Assembly (NCBI GenBank): GCA_005656395.1
Contig: SRSI01000006.1
Span: forward strand, 62,001 to 126,000
DNA from: Strongyloides papillosus
Lineage: Eukaryota > Nematoda > Chromadorea > Rhabditida > Strongyloididae
Reading direction: 5' to 3'
Length of the DNA: 64,000 nucleotides
A program made the position numbers and the translations under genes. Shown in pieces: positions 1-13,842 of the stretch; the stretch's first letter is position 1, and every line of letters starts with the position of its first letter. The notes under the pieces are model-generated. The model did no database searches and had not been told where the DNA came from. It saw only the letters and a program-made list of their open reading frames with translations.

Positions 1-1970
1 ATTGGGGCTGGAGTTTAACAAAATACTGAAATTACAGTGTCTATTGAATGTTACATTTTTCATTCTCAACTAAACGTATATAAAATACAATTTAACATAC
101 AATATCCTTCAAAAGAATATTGCTTTTTCCATTTTCTTACTTTTTGTTAAATTCGAATATTGACATTTGTGGGAAATTTCTATATTAAAGTAATGGCTAT
201 TTCTTTAAACTGATTTTTTCTCTATCAAATATAATTTAATTAATTGTTTCTCTTTTCTAGTGTATACTTTCTTAATTAATTTTTTTAAAACAAAACATAG
301 TTCTTCTTTTAATATATAAGTTATTTTTTAAAGCATTTTAAATAATAATTTCATTTATATATAAAATACTTTTGTTTAATTATTAATTGAATCAAGATAA
401 GGTTAATTATATTTATTTATCTTTCTTTAGTATATAAAGATAATAATACATAAATAATAAGTTATAACTTTTAAATCTAATTAAGATTACATAAACATAA
501 AGATATTATTTATGATTCGTCACTTCTTTAGAGATAACCTTTATTTATTTCATTTTTCTATTTTCTCATTAATTTTGATATCATTGACAAAATTATAAAC
601 AAGCTATTTTAGTTGAAATTTTAATCATTCAATAAATTTTATGCCAAAAAAATTATTCAATTCTAGTTTAATTATATATAAAATTAAATTTTTTCACATA
701 TTAATCAACTCTTTCCTGTATAATAGAATACACCCAATAAACACATTTTTTACCTCCGCATACATACCAATATATATTTTATGTATTTCCAAAAATGCAA
801 CATTTAGTATACCATGATAAATCTATACAACTACTTTCCTTGAACATTATTCAATATTTACACATCACCTGAAATGATCCATCATCAAAATTAGAAAAAA
901 AATTAACTCCTCCTTTTAAAGATATGGAAAATATAACTATTTATGTACTTTTAGAAGACCTTTATGGTTCTATTATTCTTTAGATATTTTATATAATATT
1001 TAACCATACCTCAATATACTCCATAAACGATATTAAAAAGTGATTAAAGAATATTTTAAAAGTTATTTTTCAAATATATGCTTAACTATTATATATTTTA
1101 TTCTCCTCCTTGTAAACAAGAAATAAACTAACATCATATATACACTCATATTAATGATACCAGGATTGAGAAAAAGAGTTACTAACACAGTATGGGATAT
1201 TTAACATTTATACTTTATTCTTTATTTTAATAAACCCCAGCTTTGAGAAATATAAAGAAAAAGAGAATATTATAAAAAGTATTTTCTTTTTAATTCTCCT
1301 CCTCTTTTATAGTTTCAAGGAGTATATTAACATATATTTGAGGGGGCATATTTTTCCTTTCAAAGTATGTAACATTTTAATTTTTATTTCAATTCATATA
1401 ATTTTTTTATATGTTATTATAAGGTATTCTACTATATTTAAAGTACATTATCTTACTTTATTTAAAATAAAAGATGATATATAAATTTAAAAAGAATCTA
1501 TGAGTAGTATAGTATATATATTATATTTCTATATATAATTTTTCAATATTTAAAAATAACTTTGTTCTAGGGATATTATGTAATTTATCTTATTAAACAT
1601 ATATAGGGGTGTTTTATATAAAATGAGGAAGCATCTTTAAGTATTGTTCAGTAAAAAAGCGGCTGATAAAAGAATAGTAGAGTGATAATGATAAATAGAA
1701 ATGTCAAAAGACAATCACATTTCTAAATCTCTATCTTCATCTAATTATTTCTTCAAAAGAACATTTTTTTTGAGAAATATCAAATCATTAATAATATTTT
1801 AGGTAAATTTCTTTATTATAATGAATCAAAATAATTGATTTTATTTCATGTGCTTATATTTATTTGTTTTTTGATTTATTAAATTCATTCCAATAAGATA
1901 TTGATGGATGTTTTTTTAACATTTTTTTATTCTCTCTACATATTGTTATTTTACTTACATCTATTTATAG
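1..1970. other. Upstream region of lin-39, no gene seen
   Basis: This stretch is extremely AT-rich, with no convincing open frame on either strand. Three TGATAA words (GATA-factor type) sit within 31 bases at 1664, 1683 and 1689, about 300 bases before the Hox start codon, in a locally less monotonous patch (1650-1740). That patch is the best candidate for a lin-39 control element here, but this is inference from motif density alone. The end of the region (1964-1970, TTTATAG) is a good splice acceptor directly before the first coding exon. Confidence 0.4.
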
Positions 1971-1977
1971 AGTTTTG

Positions 1978-4900
1978 ATGACTGCTTCAAATAACAGTAA
2001 TGGTCTTACCAATATTGGAGAAGTCAATTCTTTAAACACTCCAACTACACCTTCTAGTGGTACTTCACATTATCCTTCATCGAACACACATCCCACTTAT
2101 TATTATGATTCATCCGGTGGTAGTGGAAACTGTGGACAAACTACAACACCATTAAATCCTACCAACCATTATTATCAGTCTATGATAAATTCAGCTACTT
2201 ATCTTCCAAATCTTAATTCAGTATCAACTCCTACAACAAATTCAACTACTAGTACAGGAAGTAGTAATGGAAGTAACATTGACTCTGATAATCCCATAAC
2301 AGAATCTGTAAGTTTTCGTTAAATAAAAATTATAACTTTTCAAAATCAATTATCTAATTTTTTGCATTATTCTCTAAGTAAGAAATATACTAATAATAAA
2401 ATATACTGTTAGAATATTGCAACAAAAAATGACATGCAATACTTTAATCATCCCTTTTTTTACCCTATTCTGTAAAAAGTGACAAAAGAATACTAAAGGC
2501 AATTAATGTCATTTTATAATTAATGGAAAAATTCTTTTTGCCATTAACTCAAATATATATTAAGACATGTATAATTAATTAAATTTAGCTGTGATTATTA
2601 TTAATTAACTAAATCAAATACATTTTGTTGTTTGTTAGTAATTTTTATACAACACTAATCAGACAAAAGACATTTGTCTTACTCCATAAATATTGTTATG
2701 TAACAAAATTTTTGTCACTTTTATTGTTTTACCATTCACATAAAAATTTTTGTAATATCTTATTTTAGAAATTGTTTTTCGCAATTTTTAAAATAATTAT
2801 TTAATATTAATATGTTTAAAAAAATAAAAAAAATAATGTAACAATTATTGATAGGAATTTGAAAATAAAAATCAATTATTTGGTATACTAATAGAAAAAT
2901 AAAAGTATTAAATCAGGATGTATTATCTACATACCTTTTTAGACAACACCAGTTTATTTACCAAATATATACCGTATACCTTCCTTGCGCATTTGACTTT
3001 TATTGATATATTATGAAAATATATAGACACCCTTTTATAGATAACTTTTATACAATTTTTTCTTTTAACTAATAAGAATATATAAACATTTATTTTGTAA
3101 TAACTATTTTTAAAAAAGTATGCTATTACCAATTTATAATATAAAAAAAGGGAAGGAAATTTAATTTGACTTAAAATTAATAAATATGTTCTTTATTATA
3201 AAATTGTCTTTTGAGATCACTTCAAAAATATGTCCTTTTTTTAAATACCTTTTATTTTATCTTTAAGATAATTTATTATATTTTTTTGTTTAATTATTCC
3301 TCATCAAACATACTCTATCATCTATATCCCTTTTTTTTAAATAAAGGATATGGTTGTTAGAACACATTGAAAGGTGTGTCGTTTAAAGGAAGGATAAGAT
3401 TAATGAGGATCATTAATCAAAAAATAGTGTACTAAATATGTAAATATATCTTATAATTATTAATAATAAAAACTGTTACAAGATTGACATTATAGGAAAT
3501 AAAAAGGGAAAAGGAAAAATTAATAAAATGTTAAATAATAAAAAAAAATTGTCATTAAAAACCATATATTTATTACTTTTTTATGAATATTTCAGGTTTC
3601 TAATTGTGTTTATACGACACAAAGTACTTCTGGTTGGATTAATGAAAGTGAAGAAAAAATGAAAGATGAAGAAGGGTTAGACGATAAAGGAAATGTTGCA
3701 GTATATGCTTGGATGACTAGAGCTCACTCTACTGGAGGTAAGTTATATTATTTATTATTCCTTCTTTCAAATATTTTATAATACGGTAGTGTATCTATAT
3801 AACACTTTCTTCTTAAAAATATTTTAAAGTTTCTATTAAAAGGAATTTTTCAACTAAAAATATTATTATTCTTATAAATCATGTCTATTCTTGACATTTA
3901 GAATGTTTATTGAAAGGTAAAATAATTAATTGATAAAAAAAATACTAAAATATTAAGAAAGAAACAATGAGATACTCTTAATAAACATTAAATTAAATGT
4001 TTTACTTTATTTCCTTTCTTTTAAATATAATTATTATTAAACATTAAACGTTATTTTATCTTATATTACTGTTATATAAACAAACATTCCAATAACAACA
4101 ATTCTATCACAATTTTGGCATTTCTTAAATTTATGAATCTCCAAAAATAGTCATAAATTTGTCTTTGACAACTCATAAAACTTTATCCAAAATATATCTA
4201 TCTTTCTCTTTCCATTCTCCAACATTTTCTTTATCTCTCTTTCGTTTTCTTTCACCAACATCACCACCCGTAGTGGGTCATTACAATATTTTGATATCTC
4301 TGATAAGAAAAGTGTAATTGAAGAATCGTAAATCTTTCAAGATCGGATTAAAATATTTTTGGATAAGTATGTTGAGGAAAAGGATGAAAAAGACGTTAGT
4401 GGAAGATAGGCGATTGAATGAATTATGAATGTTCTTTTGATTAGAAAGAAAACAAACACAATTCTTTTCTTTTGACGAAAATGATTTGTTTATGAGTTAT
4501 AGATTAGATATCTTAAAGTTTGGATTAAAATAACAAATCATAGAGAAATGAAATAAGATTTATTGTATTCACTATTAAACTTTTTTTTACTTTTTGACAC
4601 AAAAAATATCATTCCCTATTGAGGCTATATATTTAATTTATTTATAAATATATACTTTTATTTTTAGGTTCAACTAGAGGAGAGAAAAGGCAACGGACAG
4701 CATATACACGTTCACAGGTATTGGAATTGGAAAAAGAATTTCACTTTAATAAGTATTTAACTCGTAAACGTCGTATTGAAATAGCACATTCATTGATGTT
4801 AACAGAACGACAAGTTAAAATTTGGTTTCAAAATCGTCGAATGAAACATAAAAAAGAAAGTAAAGATCCAGCACCTGTTATGCCAGGAATGATGGGAAAT

Positions 4901-5050
4901 AGTTTTGGAAATAATCAGTATACTCCTGGAAATGGTAATCACATGGCAATGGCTGCAGCAGTTGCAGCAGCAGCTGGAATGCCATTTGCTACGGGTTTTC
5001 AACAATTGGCTAGTTTTCCTAGCAATTTTTTATTGACAAATCCATATTAA
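1978..5050 (+). CDS. lin-39: Hox transcription factor LIN-39 (Dfd/Scr class)
   Basis: Three coding exons join in phase: 1978-2307, 3596-3737 and 4668-5050, with GT-AG introns of 1288 and 930 bases, giving 284 residues. The N-terminal third is Ser/Thr/Asn-rich. Exon 2 carries a hexapeptide-like YAWM (about 147-150) for contact with a PBC/Exd partner. Exon 3 encodes the homeodomain (about 163-222) with [18 protein letters not shown] and [14 protein letters not shown], followed by a short Ala run. The [19 protein letters not shown] end and the RQRTAYTR arm fit LIN-39/Dfd/Scr better than MAB-5 or labial. C. elegans LIN-39 is 253 residues and specifies mid-body fates such as vulval precursors and migrating neuroblasts. 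The start follows a splice acceptor (TTTATAG to 1970) by seven bases, so the mRNA is probably trans-spliced or has a 5' exon. The neighbouring ceh-13 on the same strand supports the call. Confidence 0.93.
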
Positions 5051-8000
5051 ATGTATCTTGATTTTATTGCCAAAAGAAAGAAATAAGATAAATTATTAAT
5101 CAGTCATTTAATAAAAATTAACATTTCTTCAATTATGGCTTTTTCAAGATATATAAGTATGAAGATATCACTTTTAACTATATCGCTGTTTCCTAATATT
5201 ATGATAAAATTAATAGTCTGTTATCAATAGGTGATAAACCTTTGTCAAAATGATTTTTATAAATTTATTTTAAATAGAAATATATATTTCTTGTAACAAT
5301 TTTTTCAAGAAAAATTTAATATGTAATCGAAAAACTATATAATATTTTTCTGTACATTATATATATGTTTTTTTCCAACATCATATTCTTTATTTTATTT
5401 TTCTAATATATAAAATTATTTCAATCCTTATGCATTTGAATATATCTTGTAATATTTATCATTTATAAATAAAATTTTCGAAAATCATATTTATCACATC
5501 TTTACTTTCCTTTTTAAAAAGAATAAATATTATTTATATAAATAAATATACATTTTTCAAATACTTATTCCTCATTTGATTAATTACGTCTATCCATCTT
5601 TTAATACAATGCCAAAAATATTACCATATTTTTCAATATCTTTTCAGACAAATGTTACATTTACCTACATATTTTCTTTTAAAATATAGTAGAAAAAGAA
5701 ATTTTTTAAAAAAATTTTCATAAATTAAAACATACATATTAATTTTATATGTCTAATAATGTCATTTTTATTATGTGAAATTTTTAAATATGGTCAATAA
5801 TTACGGAATTTTTTAAAACAATACACTGTTGATTTAGCTTAATACCATCTTCAGATTTTTTAATTACCAAAAATTACAATAACTTGTAACTATTTTACAA
5901 AATATGTTATAAAATAGATGTTAAATTAATACACATTTTTATATTAAATATTTTAAGATATTTAAAATTTCAAAAAAGATTACGGTAGTAGATAATTAAA
6001 ATTCATTTCACAGCGTGAAGCTCCATAAAAATCTTAGAAATAAGCATTTTTGAAAGTAAAGAATAAAAAATTTAGAAAAAAAGTAAACACTTAAAGTTGT
6101 TTTATCTACTACACCATAATTAAATAAATAATTCACAATAATAAATAACCCAACAAATAATAAATCTTTATTTTTTTCTTTAACAATTATCTTATATCAA
6201 TTGCCTTAATACTTAAAGGAAGATTAATTATATTATTGAGGAATTAAATATTGTAACATTTTGAAGGATAATTATTTTTAAAGATCATTATATACTCAAA
6301 CATACCTCAATCATTAAGATTTATTCCTTTTTTTCTGTTTAGTAAAATATAATGCAGTTATTTTACTCATAAATTAATTACAAATAGTATAAGCAATTTT
6401 TTAGAACATAATCTAAATAAAATATTAAATAATAATTAACTACCCTTACAATTAAACCTGTAGCTACGAGCTTATAGTTTAAAAATACCTTCATAAGCAT
6501 CGAGTGACAGGTTAAATAGCAAGAGAAGACAAAAAAAAATGCATATAATAATTAGTAGAAAAAATTTTTTTTATATCATCCATAATCAAAAACCAATCAA
6601 ATAGACTAGTGTAATGATTTATAAACAATACTTCTATTCCATTTCTCTTACTAATATGATAAGATAAAAAAATATTTTCCAACTTATTTCTTTTATATAT
6701 TTGCTTATCGTATAATTATTACGTTTAATGATAAGATAAAGTCATAAAATAACCTAATTTTTTCTTTAATTTTCAAATCTAAATATTAATAAAATAATTT
6801 TTATCATAATTTTTTATGTAAAAGTTAAATTAAATATGAATATAAATAAGTTGTATTACATGAAATATAATTAAAACATAGACAAGTTGAAATAACTGTA
6901 GTAGAAAAACTTTAATTAATATGAAACAATCTAATAATATTTCAATGACATTAATGTTACACTCACCTAAATAATTTTATGGAACAAAAACTATATCACG
7001 ATTATTCATCTCTACAAATCAATTATTATTATTGTTAAATGTGTATTTGTAATAAAAACAAGAAATTATGAGTAATAAATACATTTGACAATTATTAATA
7101 TTTATATATAAATAATTACTTAAAAAAACATACAAAGTAAAAATTTTATAATTTAGGAAAAATAATTTAAAATAGATAAAATTTTATGAATAGTTTTCTA
7201 AAATAAATTTACAAACAATGAAATAAAACTTATAATATCTTATCTCTTTTCCATCATCTTCCTTTTCTTAATCTCCTAAAAATGATTAGTTGTTACTTAA
7301 AATAAAAATCCTACTTTAAACTAAATATTTAAAAGATTAATTAATAAAAATAAATGCCGTCAACGTTTTACAATCTTAACAACAGTCTTTTCTTGTCTCT
7401 TCAAATATCTACACAATTACAATATCATTAAATAGCTGTTGATAGATATATAACATAATGTGTTAATTGTGAATAATGGCGTGTTTTAAAACATAGAAAT
7501 ATTTGTTGGCAAATTTATTTCAAACTCTGTTATCAAGTTTGATCAATCACTTTCATTTATATTACAAAATTATTTATTATATTCGAACTTTTTGACTTCT
7601 GGTTAATAAGAAGAGAGAAGGGAAATTATTAGTAATAGTGGAAAAGTATGTTATGTGTAAGTATTATTTAATGAGGTAATTAATTAATATAATTAACATA
7701 AATGAAATAAAAATTTTTTTATCATTAATGAAAAATATATATGGTATAATTTAGATATTAATGTTGTTAATAATTGAAAACATTTATGCTTTATTATTTA
7801 ACAATTTTGTTATTTATTAATTTTATATAATTTAAACATTAATTATTTATATAAAATTTTATTTAGTCCCTATCTAAAATAATAACATTTTCTTGTAATG
7901 TTATTAAAGTATATTTTATTTTCTTTGATCAACACTGAATAACTAATTTATCTTCCTCAATCAGTTACAGTAGATCTTCATCGGAAAGCTTTTACATCCT

Positions 8001-10800
8001 CTTAAAAAAGCCTATTTTTCTACTGATGAATGTAGATATAAATATATCAAGAAAGAAGCTGTTATATTGTGACACAAGTGTAAATAAATTTAATTTTAAA
8101 GTTAAATATTGTGAATAGATAACATAAATGTTTTCTCCTTGTCTTTTCTCTATCCTTCTTCAACAATCCTTTATTTTAACAACAGTCGTTTATATCTTTT
8201 TATAACATTTTTTTTGCTCCTACCCTACTGGTGTCTGATGTTAAATACATTTTAGATTCTGTAAAAATATTATTTATCTAAAAATCACGTTTTTATTTTT
8301 TTTCCATAGATTCCAAACATTTTATTTTTCTTATTCTATTACCTTGCCTTATAAAGAATAAACATTTTAAGCTCCATTTGAATTATCCTTACATTGATTA
8401 ATCTTTTTTTTCCTTTTCTTACTCCTCATCCATCATTTTCCTTGTGGTGGTAAAATGCCATTCACAGTAGATATAGTATTTTTTTCTTTTTCTTCTTTTC
8501 GGCATTATTCATACCATCATCATCATCAACGTTAAGTAATAACAATCTTTTAAAGTAAAAGCCGCTATTTATCTCTGGCAGGATAAAAGGATAAGCTTAA
8601 GGTAAAATATATGTGATACATCACAATATTTAGGTTATCTTTGGACATATTTAAAAATTCCTTAACCTTTCAAGAGGTGCCGAAGTTAATATTTCTTAAA
8701 AACCTACTGTTATTAGTTGTAAGGAAAAAAGGGTAATCTTCAAAAAAATATTTATTCTTGAGAAAGGTCATTAAGTACATCATATATTAGTAGAATATTT
8801 TAAAAAATGGTTATACTAATTAAGAAATAAAATAAAAACGATTTAAAATGACATAAAAATAAATTTTATTTTTAAATTTTAGAAAAAAAACATTTATACT
8901 TAGGTATATCTTCAAAAGTATTGATATGTGAAAAAGAAAAACCAGTTTTCAAAAAGTAAAAGTAATTAATGTTAATAAAATAATAAATTGAACATTAAAA
9001 AAAAAGAAAAAAAAAGGTGAGATGTAAAGGTCATTACTGTATTTTGATTTCAATATTTTTTATAAATGTAAATTAATTTTAAATTTTTAAGAAGCATATA
9101 GTGTAATTCTTATTATAAAAATTTTGAAAAGTAGAAAACAAATTTTTTTAAAGCTTAGAAATATTTTACGATATAAACTAAAAAAAATAAAAAATATTTT
9201 TTTAAATATCCAAAAGACGTTTTTTTTATCTTTAAATACTTTTAAATGAATTTCTGATTAAATGACATTACATAATAGGTATTTGTGATGGTATAGAAAA
9301 AAGTCTTTTTATTCTTCTTTTCTTAATATTAGAAAGTAACATTGAAAAAATTTTATATAACGTTTATCTACAAAACCTTTTAGTCAAAACATCTTCCTGT
9401 ACTAAAACTCATCAATCAAAATCAAATTCCTTGTGTCCTCTATCCTTCTTCTTTTCAATATGGTTATATGTCCTTCAGAAGAAAGAAAATAAAATTTTAT
9501 TTTATTTTAAGATAAGGTACTATTTAAAATAATTTTTTCATATTTATTATTTTATTTTTATTTTTTCTTATAATTCATAAATAAAATTTATCAATTGATA
9601 ATTGTTATTTAATATATTTATATATATATTCACTGAATTATAGTAAAATTTCTAATAACAAAAAAGTTAAGGAAATACATAGAAATTTATCATATTGTTA
9701 ACCTTTTTTTTCTCTTATATTCTTACGATTTCCATAATTAAAAGAAATTATTATTAATCACATAAGACCAATTTTAATTATAATGCAATTAATTAACGTT
9801 TGATACATGAGGTGGTAAAGTGATGTTTCATGATTTGATATCTTAAACATTAATCATAATGAAGCATTCCACAGAACAATATTACGGAATGTTTAAAATT
9901 AATAAAAGAATAGTTAAATTAATGATTCATGATTAAGTGCAAAATGTCTTACTTTAGTTTGAGAAAATTTCTCAATTTTCATATGACAAAAGATTTATCT
10001 ATAATAAAAAGAAAGATCATTTAATATAATTTTATAAAAGATAAGTAGATGCTATTACTTTTTGATGCTTCCATATTCTTTGAATTATAAATAAGGTATC
10101 CAAAAGCATATTTTATTAATTATTTAAAAGTAACTTTATATTAACTTTGTATTAATTACTTTCTGTCAAAAGAGGACAGATGAAAGAGTACCAACTAAAT
10201 AAGGAAGATTCACAAAACTTGAATTAACATTATTAAAATTATATTTTTGTATTTTTAAAATGTTTTTTATATATTATATTTAATATATATAGATTTCTAA
10301 TTTTAAAAATTTTTCATCTAAAATATTATCCTAATAAATTATAATTATATTATAAAATATTATATAATTGTTTTTAAACCAAATTACATATAATTTAATT
10401 GGTTTTGTATTGTTGTCAACAAAATTAATACATATAAAAATGATAAACGATAGTTCTATTTTGTATGCAATTGTTATGGAAGACTATAACAGTTGTATTT
10501 TTTGTATAAAAATACATAATTTAAAAATGTAGTTTATAATAATATCTTTTTTATTAATAAAATGTTGTTTTGATGTGTAATGCAATGAATGACTGTAAAA
10601 TATATTTCTTTACAATATTTGTTACTGAAAATTTAGACAATTTTTTAGTCGGAAAATGTATTTTGTTATTGTTAAAAATATGATATTTTTACTATTATAT
10701 CTATTCCCAAAGCGTTGGAAATTTTAAAAAATGATTTTTGTATACAATAAAATTAAAGATAGTTTTTGGACTTGAAATACAATAACGTGTAAAGAAGAGA
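5051..10800. other. lin-39 to ceh-13 intergenic region, mostly non-coding
   Basis: No protein-coding frame is credible here. The microRNA hairpin at 6452-6516 is listed separately. Most of the rest is low-complexity A/T. Islands of higher sequence complexity at about 7340-7570, 7930-8060 and 8420-8680 stand out and are candidates for Hox enhancers. The first contains TGATAGATAT (7439-7448), which fits a loose Pbx/Hox consensus TGATNNATNN. The same interval in C. elegans is known to hold conserved enhancers, but no element-by-element match can be made from this sequence alone. Confidence 0.4.
6452..6516 (-). ncRNA. mir-231: microRNA precursor, mir-231-like
   Basis: Read on the minus strand, 6516-6452 folds into a hairpin. 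The outer stem pairs 9 of 10 bases (TTTAACCTGT with ACAGGTTTAA). A middle section has a small two-base internal mismatch and single-base bulges. An inner six-base stem (GCTTAT with ATAAGC) closes a loop of about 17 bases. The 3' arm (6474 down to 6452) begins UAAGCUCGU and contains ACAGG, matching the first nine bases and a later block of cel-miR-231-3p as I remember it; the 2-8 seed AAGCUCG is identical. cel-miR-787 shares the seed but not the ACAGG block. In C. elegans mir-231 lies, to my recollection, in this same lin-39/ceh-13 interval, which makes orthology likely. Mature-arm choice is inferred from homology; no expression data are available here. Confidence 0.78.
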
Positions 10801-11873
10801 AATATTAGACGCCTATAATTCATGAACCCCTATCATCTTCATTTTTCGGCATTTCTTTCGCTACCGTTACTCCTCCCTACTAACAATAAGGACAAGTATG
10901 TATGACGATTGTCGACTTTACCGATAAACAGACACGCCTATAATTTTCTACCAGTGGTATATAAATATATATATATTAGCGACTGAACCACTGACGTGTT
11001 GAGATTCCTTTTGATTTATTGCCATCATTCAACTTTCCTTCTATATACACTTTATATTGTTGTGCCTAAAATATGCGTTTTATATATTTAAGTAATATTC
11101 ACACAAATCATTTTTACCCTACAATGTGTCAGAAAAAAGAAAAATGGCCATTGTTGTTTGTTAACGTTTATCAGTTGTAGACAAACTTTCTTCATCCAAC
11201 CAGCTTTATAAACAATTTTTTTTTCTATAACCCATCCTACTATTATCATTGGCATAGAATATATATAATATTTTAAAGATTTGAGGTAATGGAATAGAAT
11301 ATTTATAGATATTATTGTTAGAGAAAGGAACAACTACCATTAAGAAACCAACACTCATAAATCATTTCATTTCCAGTGATAAGAGAGACTTATACCACTT
11401 CTTTAATCTTATGATTTATATTCAGCTTTAATTGAATAAGAACAATTTCTATTAACAACACTTCTTTATCTTTTTATTATTAACTTCCATCCCCGTTAAT
11501 CATTTTTCCTCTTTTATAAATTTAATTGCTTGTGTTTTTTTAACATATATTTTGAAAACAAACTTATTTACTATGTTGTAGACTTATCTTGTTGATTGAG
11601 ATAAATGGAAGATAGATAAAAAATTATATATATTATATCATCATTTAACTTTATCCTATTATAATATTTTTATACCACTCATCTATCATTTTACTTATTA
11701 AAATATAATGTTACTTATAATTTGTCAAATCAATCTAATTCACACAAATTTATGATTCTTTTTTATTGATGATCTACTTTACCAATGACAATTAGATTTT
11801 TTAACGTTTTTTTCAATAATTATTAATATATTTTAACACATTTTATAAGCTTCTATTATGTTTATAGAAAAAG
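10801..11873 (+). promoter_or_regulatory. Candidate ceh-13 promoter region
   Basis: This kilobase before ceh-13 is less AT-monotonous than its surroundings. A 12-base word ACGCCTATAATT occurs twice, at 10809-10820 and 10934-10945. A TATATAAA box is at 10958-10965, bracketed by the inverted pair CAGTGGT (10952-10958) and ACCACTG (10987-10993). A splice acceptor TTTATAG ends at 11867, six bases before the start codon. The TATA box being about 900 bases upstream would need a 5'-UTR intron or a trans-spliced outron. The frame at 11088-11333 on the minus strand is unlikely to be coding. Confidence 0.4.
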
Positions 11874-13842
11874 ATGTCTTGTACCACAGATACATATGGT
11901 ACTTCATCTACGTCTTCAGTAAATCCATCTTTATACTACCACCAAGCTGCTGCAGCATATCTTCCTGCTACAACTACCGCAACATCTAATCCAATATCTA
12001 CAGCTAATGTTATGAGTAATGAACTAATGCAACATCATTATAATCAATTAGCTAGTAGTACAAATAATTCGTTATCACCGAATCAAAATCATGACATCAC
12101 ACAGCATATGATGTCACAACACAATCAACATCTTTCTCAATGGAATAGTCCATATTTACTTTATCCTGGTCATCCGAATATTACAAACCATCAAAATGGA
12201 CACCATCACATGGGATTAGAAAGCATGGATTCACAGTTATCTTCTTTACCTAACATTCAAATGCATTCATCACTACTTTCTTCTACCAATTCATCACAAC
12301 CATTAACTAATGTAAGTAATGGTTTATCATGCAACAATCCACCTACTTCAAGTGCTAATACCGGTACATATAAATGGATGCATGTTAAACGTGCTGTAAC
12401 AAAACCACCAGGTAATTTTTATAAAATTAAAAAAATTATTATCTTATAATTAACACCAAAATATATTATGGTTGATTCCTTTCTTGATTGTATATATATA
12501 TATATATCAAAATACATATCAAAACAATTATTCTACCGTACTACTTTTAATATATAGTGTCTAATAAAAATTATACCACTTTTAATGCGCATCTCCATAA
12601 ATCATAGTTATCAGTCGTCGTTTTACGTAACTCTCATTTCATTCCAAATATACGCACAAACAAATATCTATATCATCGTCTCTTAGCCACTCTTATTTTT
12701 ATCATTATTATATAGCAATTTTACAACTACGCTTCTCTTTTGCACAATTTCTCTATAAATATTTTTATGGTAGAAATCTTTTCATTTTTACCATTAAACA
12801 AATATATTTCATACAAAAACAGGTTTAAATTATTTTAACATTTATCATTATGAGGATGTTTCACTAATCGTTATTATCTTCCAAATAAAATAAAACATTT
12901 TTTTATAGTATTTCATTTAAAGTTTTAAAAAATAAAAGGAGATGTTATTAATTCTTCTGCAAAATAATAAATAAAATATTATACTAAAAAGTCAAAATTC
13001 AAACATACATATTATTTCTTTTTAGTACACAAATTTCTGATACAGTAGTATATACACATATTTAGAAAGAAAGTAAAATGATGTGACCTTTAAAACTTTT
13101 TGACTTTACAAAATGTGTCACTTTTTACAACTATCTTCAATATCAATCCATTATTCTAAGATAACGGTTAACATAATTGAAGAATAAATCTGTTCAAGCT
13201 TTAAATCATTTATTTACCTTTAATTAATAAATAGCCCTAAATCTAATAAAAAGTGTTGCATAAAAGATTATGTTTTGATTAAACTAATTATATCTTGTTT
13301 AAACTTTTTTAAGAAATATTATAAAAATGAAATTTAATTAATGTTATGATTTTATTCATTTAATTATAGTACCAAAACGTAAAGCAATAGAATCAGAAAA
13401 TACAACGAATCGGACAAATTTTACAACACATCAATTGACAGAACTGGAGAAAGAATATTACACTTCAAAGTATTTAGATCGTAGTAGAAGACGTGAAATA
13501 GCTAAACAATTAGCATTAAATGAAACACAAGTAAAGATATGGTTTCAAAATAGAAGAATGAAAGAAAAGAAGAGGCAAAAAGAACAAGATTTTCTGGCAA
13601 AGTCTACTGCCATTACTTTAACAACACAGTCAACTACAACTACGACATCTCCAACGACGTGCTCTAGTACGCCATCAACAATAACTACTCCTTCATCTAC
13701 CACAAATGCTAGCGCTACTAATAATAATACATCAACATTAAGAAGTTTAAATAATAATAGTGGTAAATGGAGTAATAGTTCAAGTTCTGAATCTCCTACA
13801 AGTACCCCAGATACCAGCCCAAGACATTTAAATAGTATTTAA
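11874..13842 (+). CDS. ceh-13: Hox transcription factor CEH-13 (labial class)
   Basis: Two coding exons, 11874-12411 and 13370-13842, join within a valine codon across a 958-base intron to give 336 residues. The N-terminal half is rich in Ser, Asn, His and Gln. TYKWM (about 165-169) is the labial-type hexapeptide followed by a basic VKR stretch. The homeodomain (about 190-249) contains [18 protein letters not shown] and [25 protein letters not shown] plus [18 protein letters not shown] is diagnostic for labial/CEH-13. The C-terminal tail is a Thr/Ser-rich low-complexity run. The protein is longer than C. elegans CEH-13 (about 202 residues), mostly through the low-complexity ends. CEH-13 acts in anterior patterning and embryonic morphogenesis and can autoregulate with Pbx partners. 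It lies downstream of lin-39 on the same strand. Confidence 0.93.

Noticed and set aside
11088..11333. 81-codon minus-strand frame in the ceh-13 upstream region
   Set aside because: Poly-Phe and low-complexity content, no supporting signals, and it lies in the likely promoter/5' region of ceh-13.
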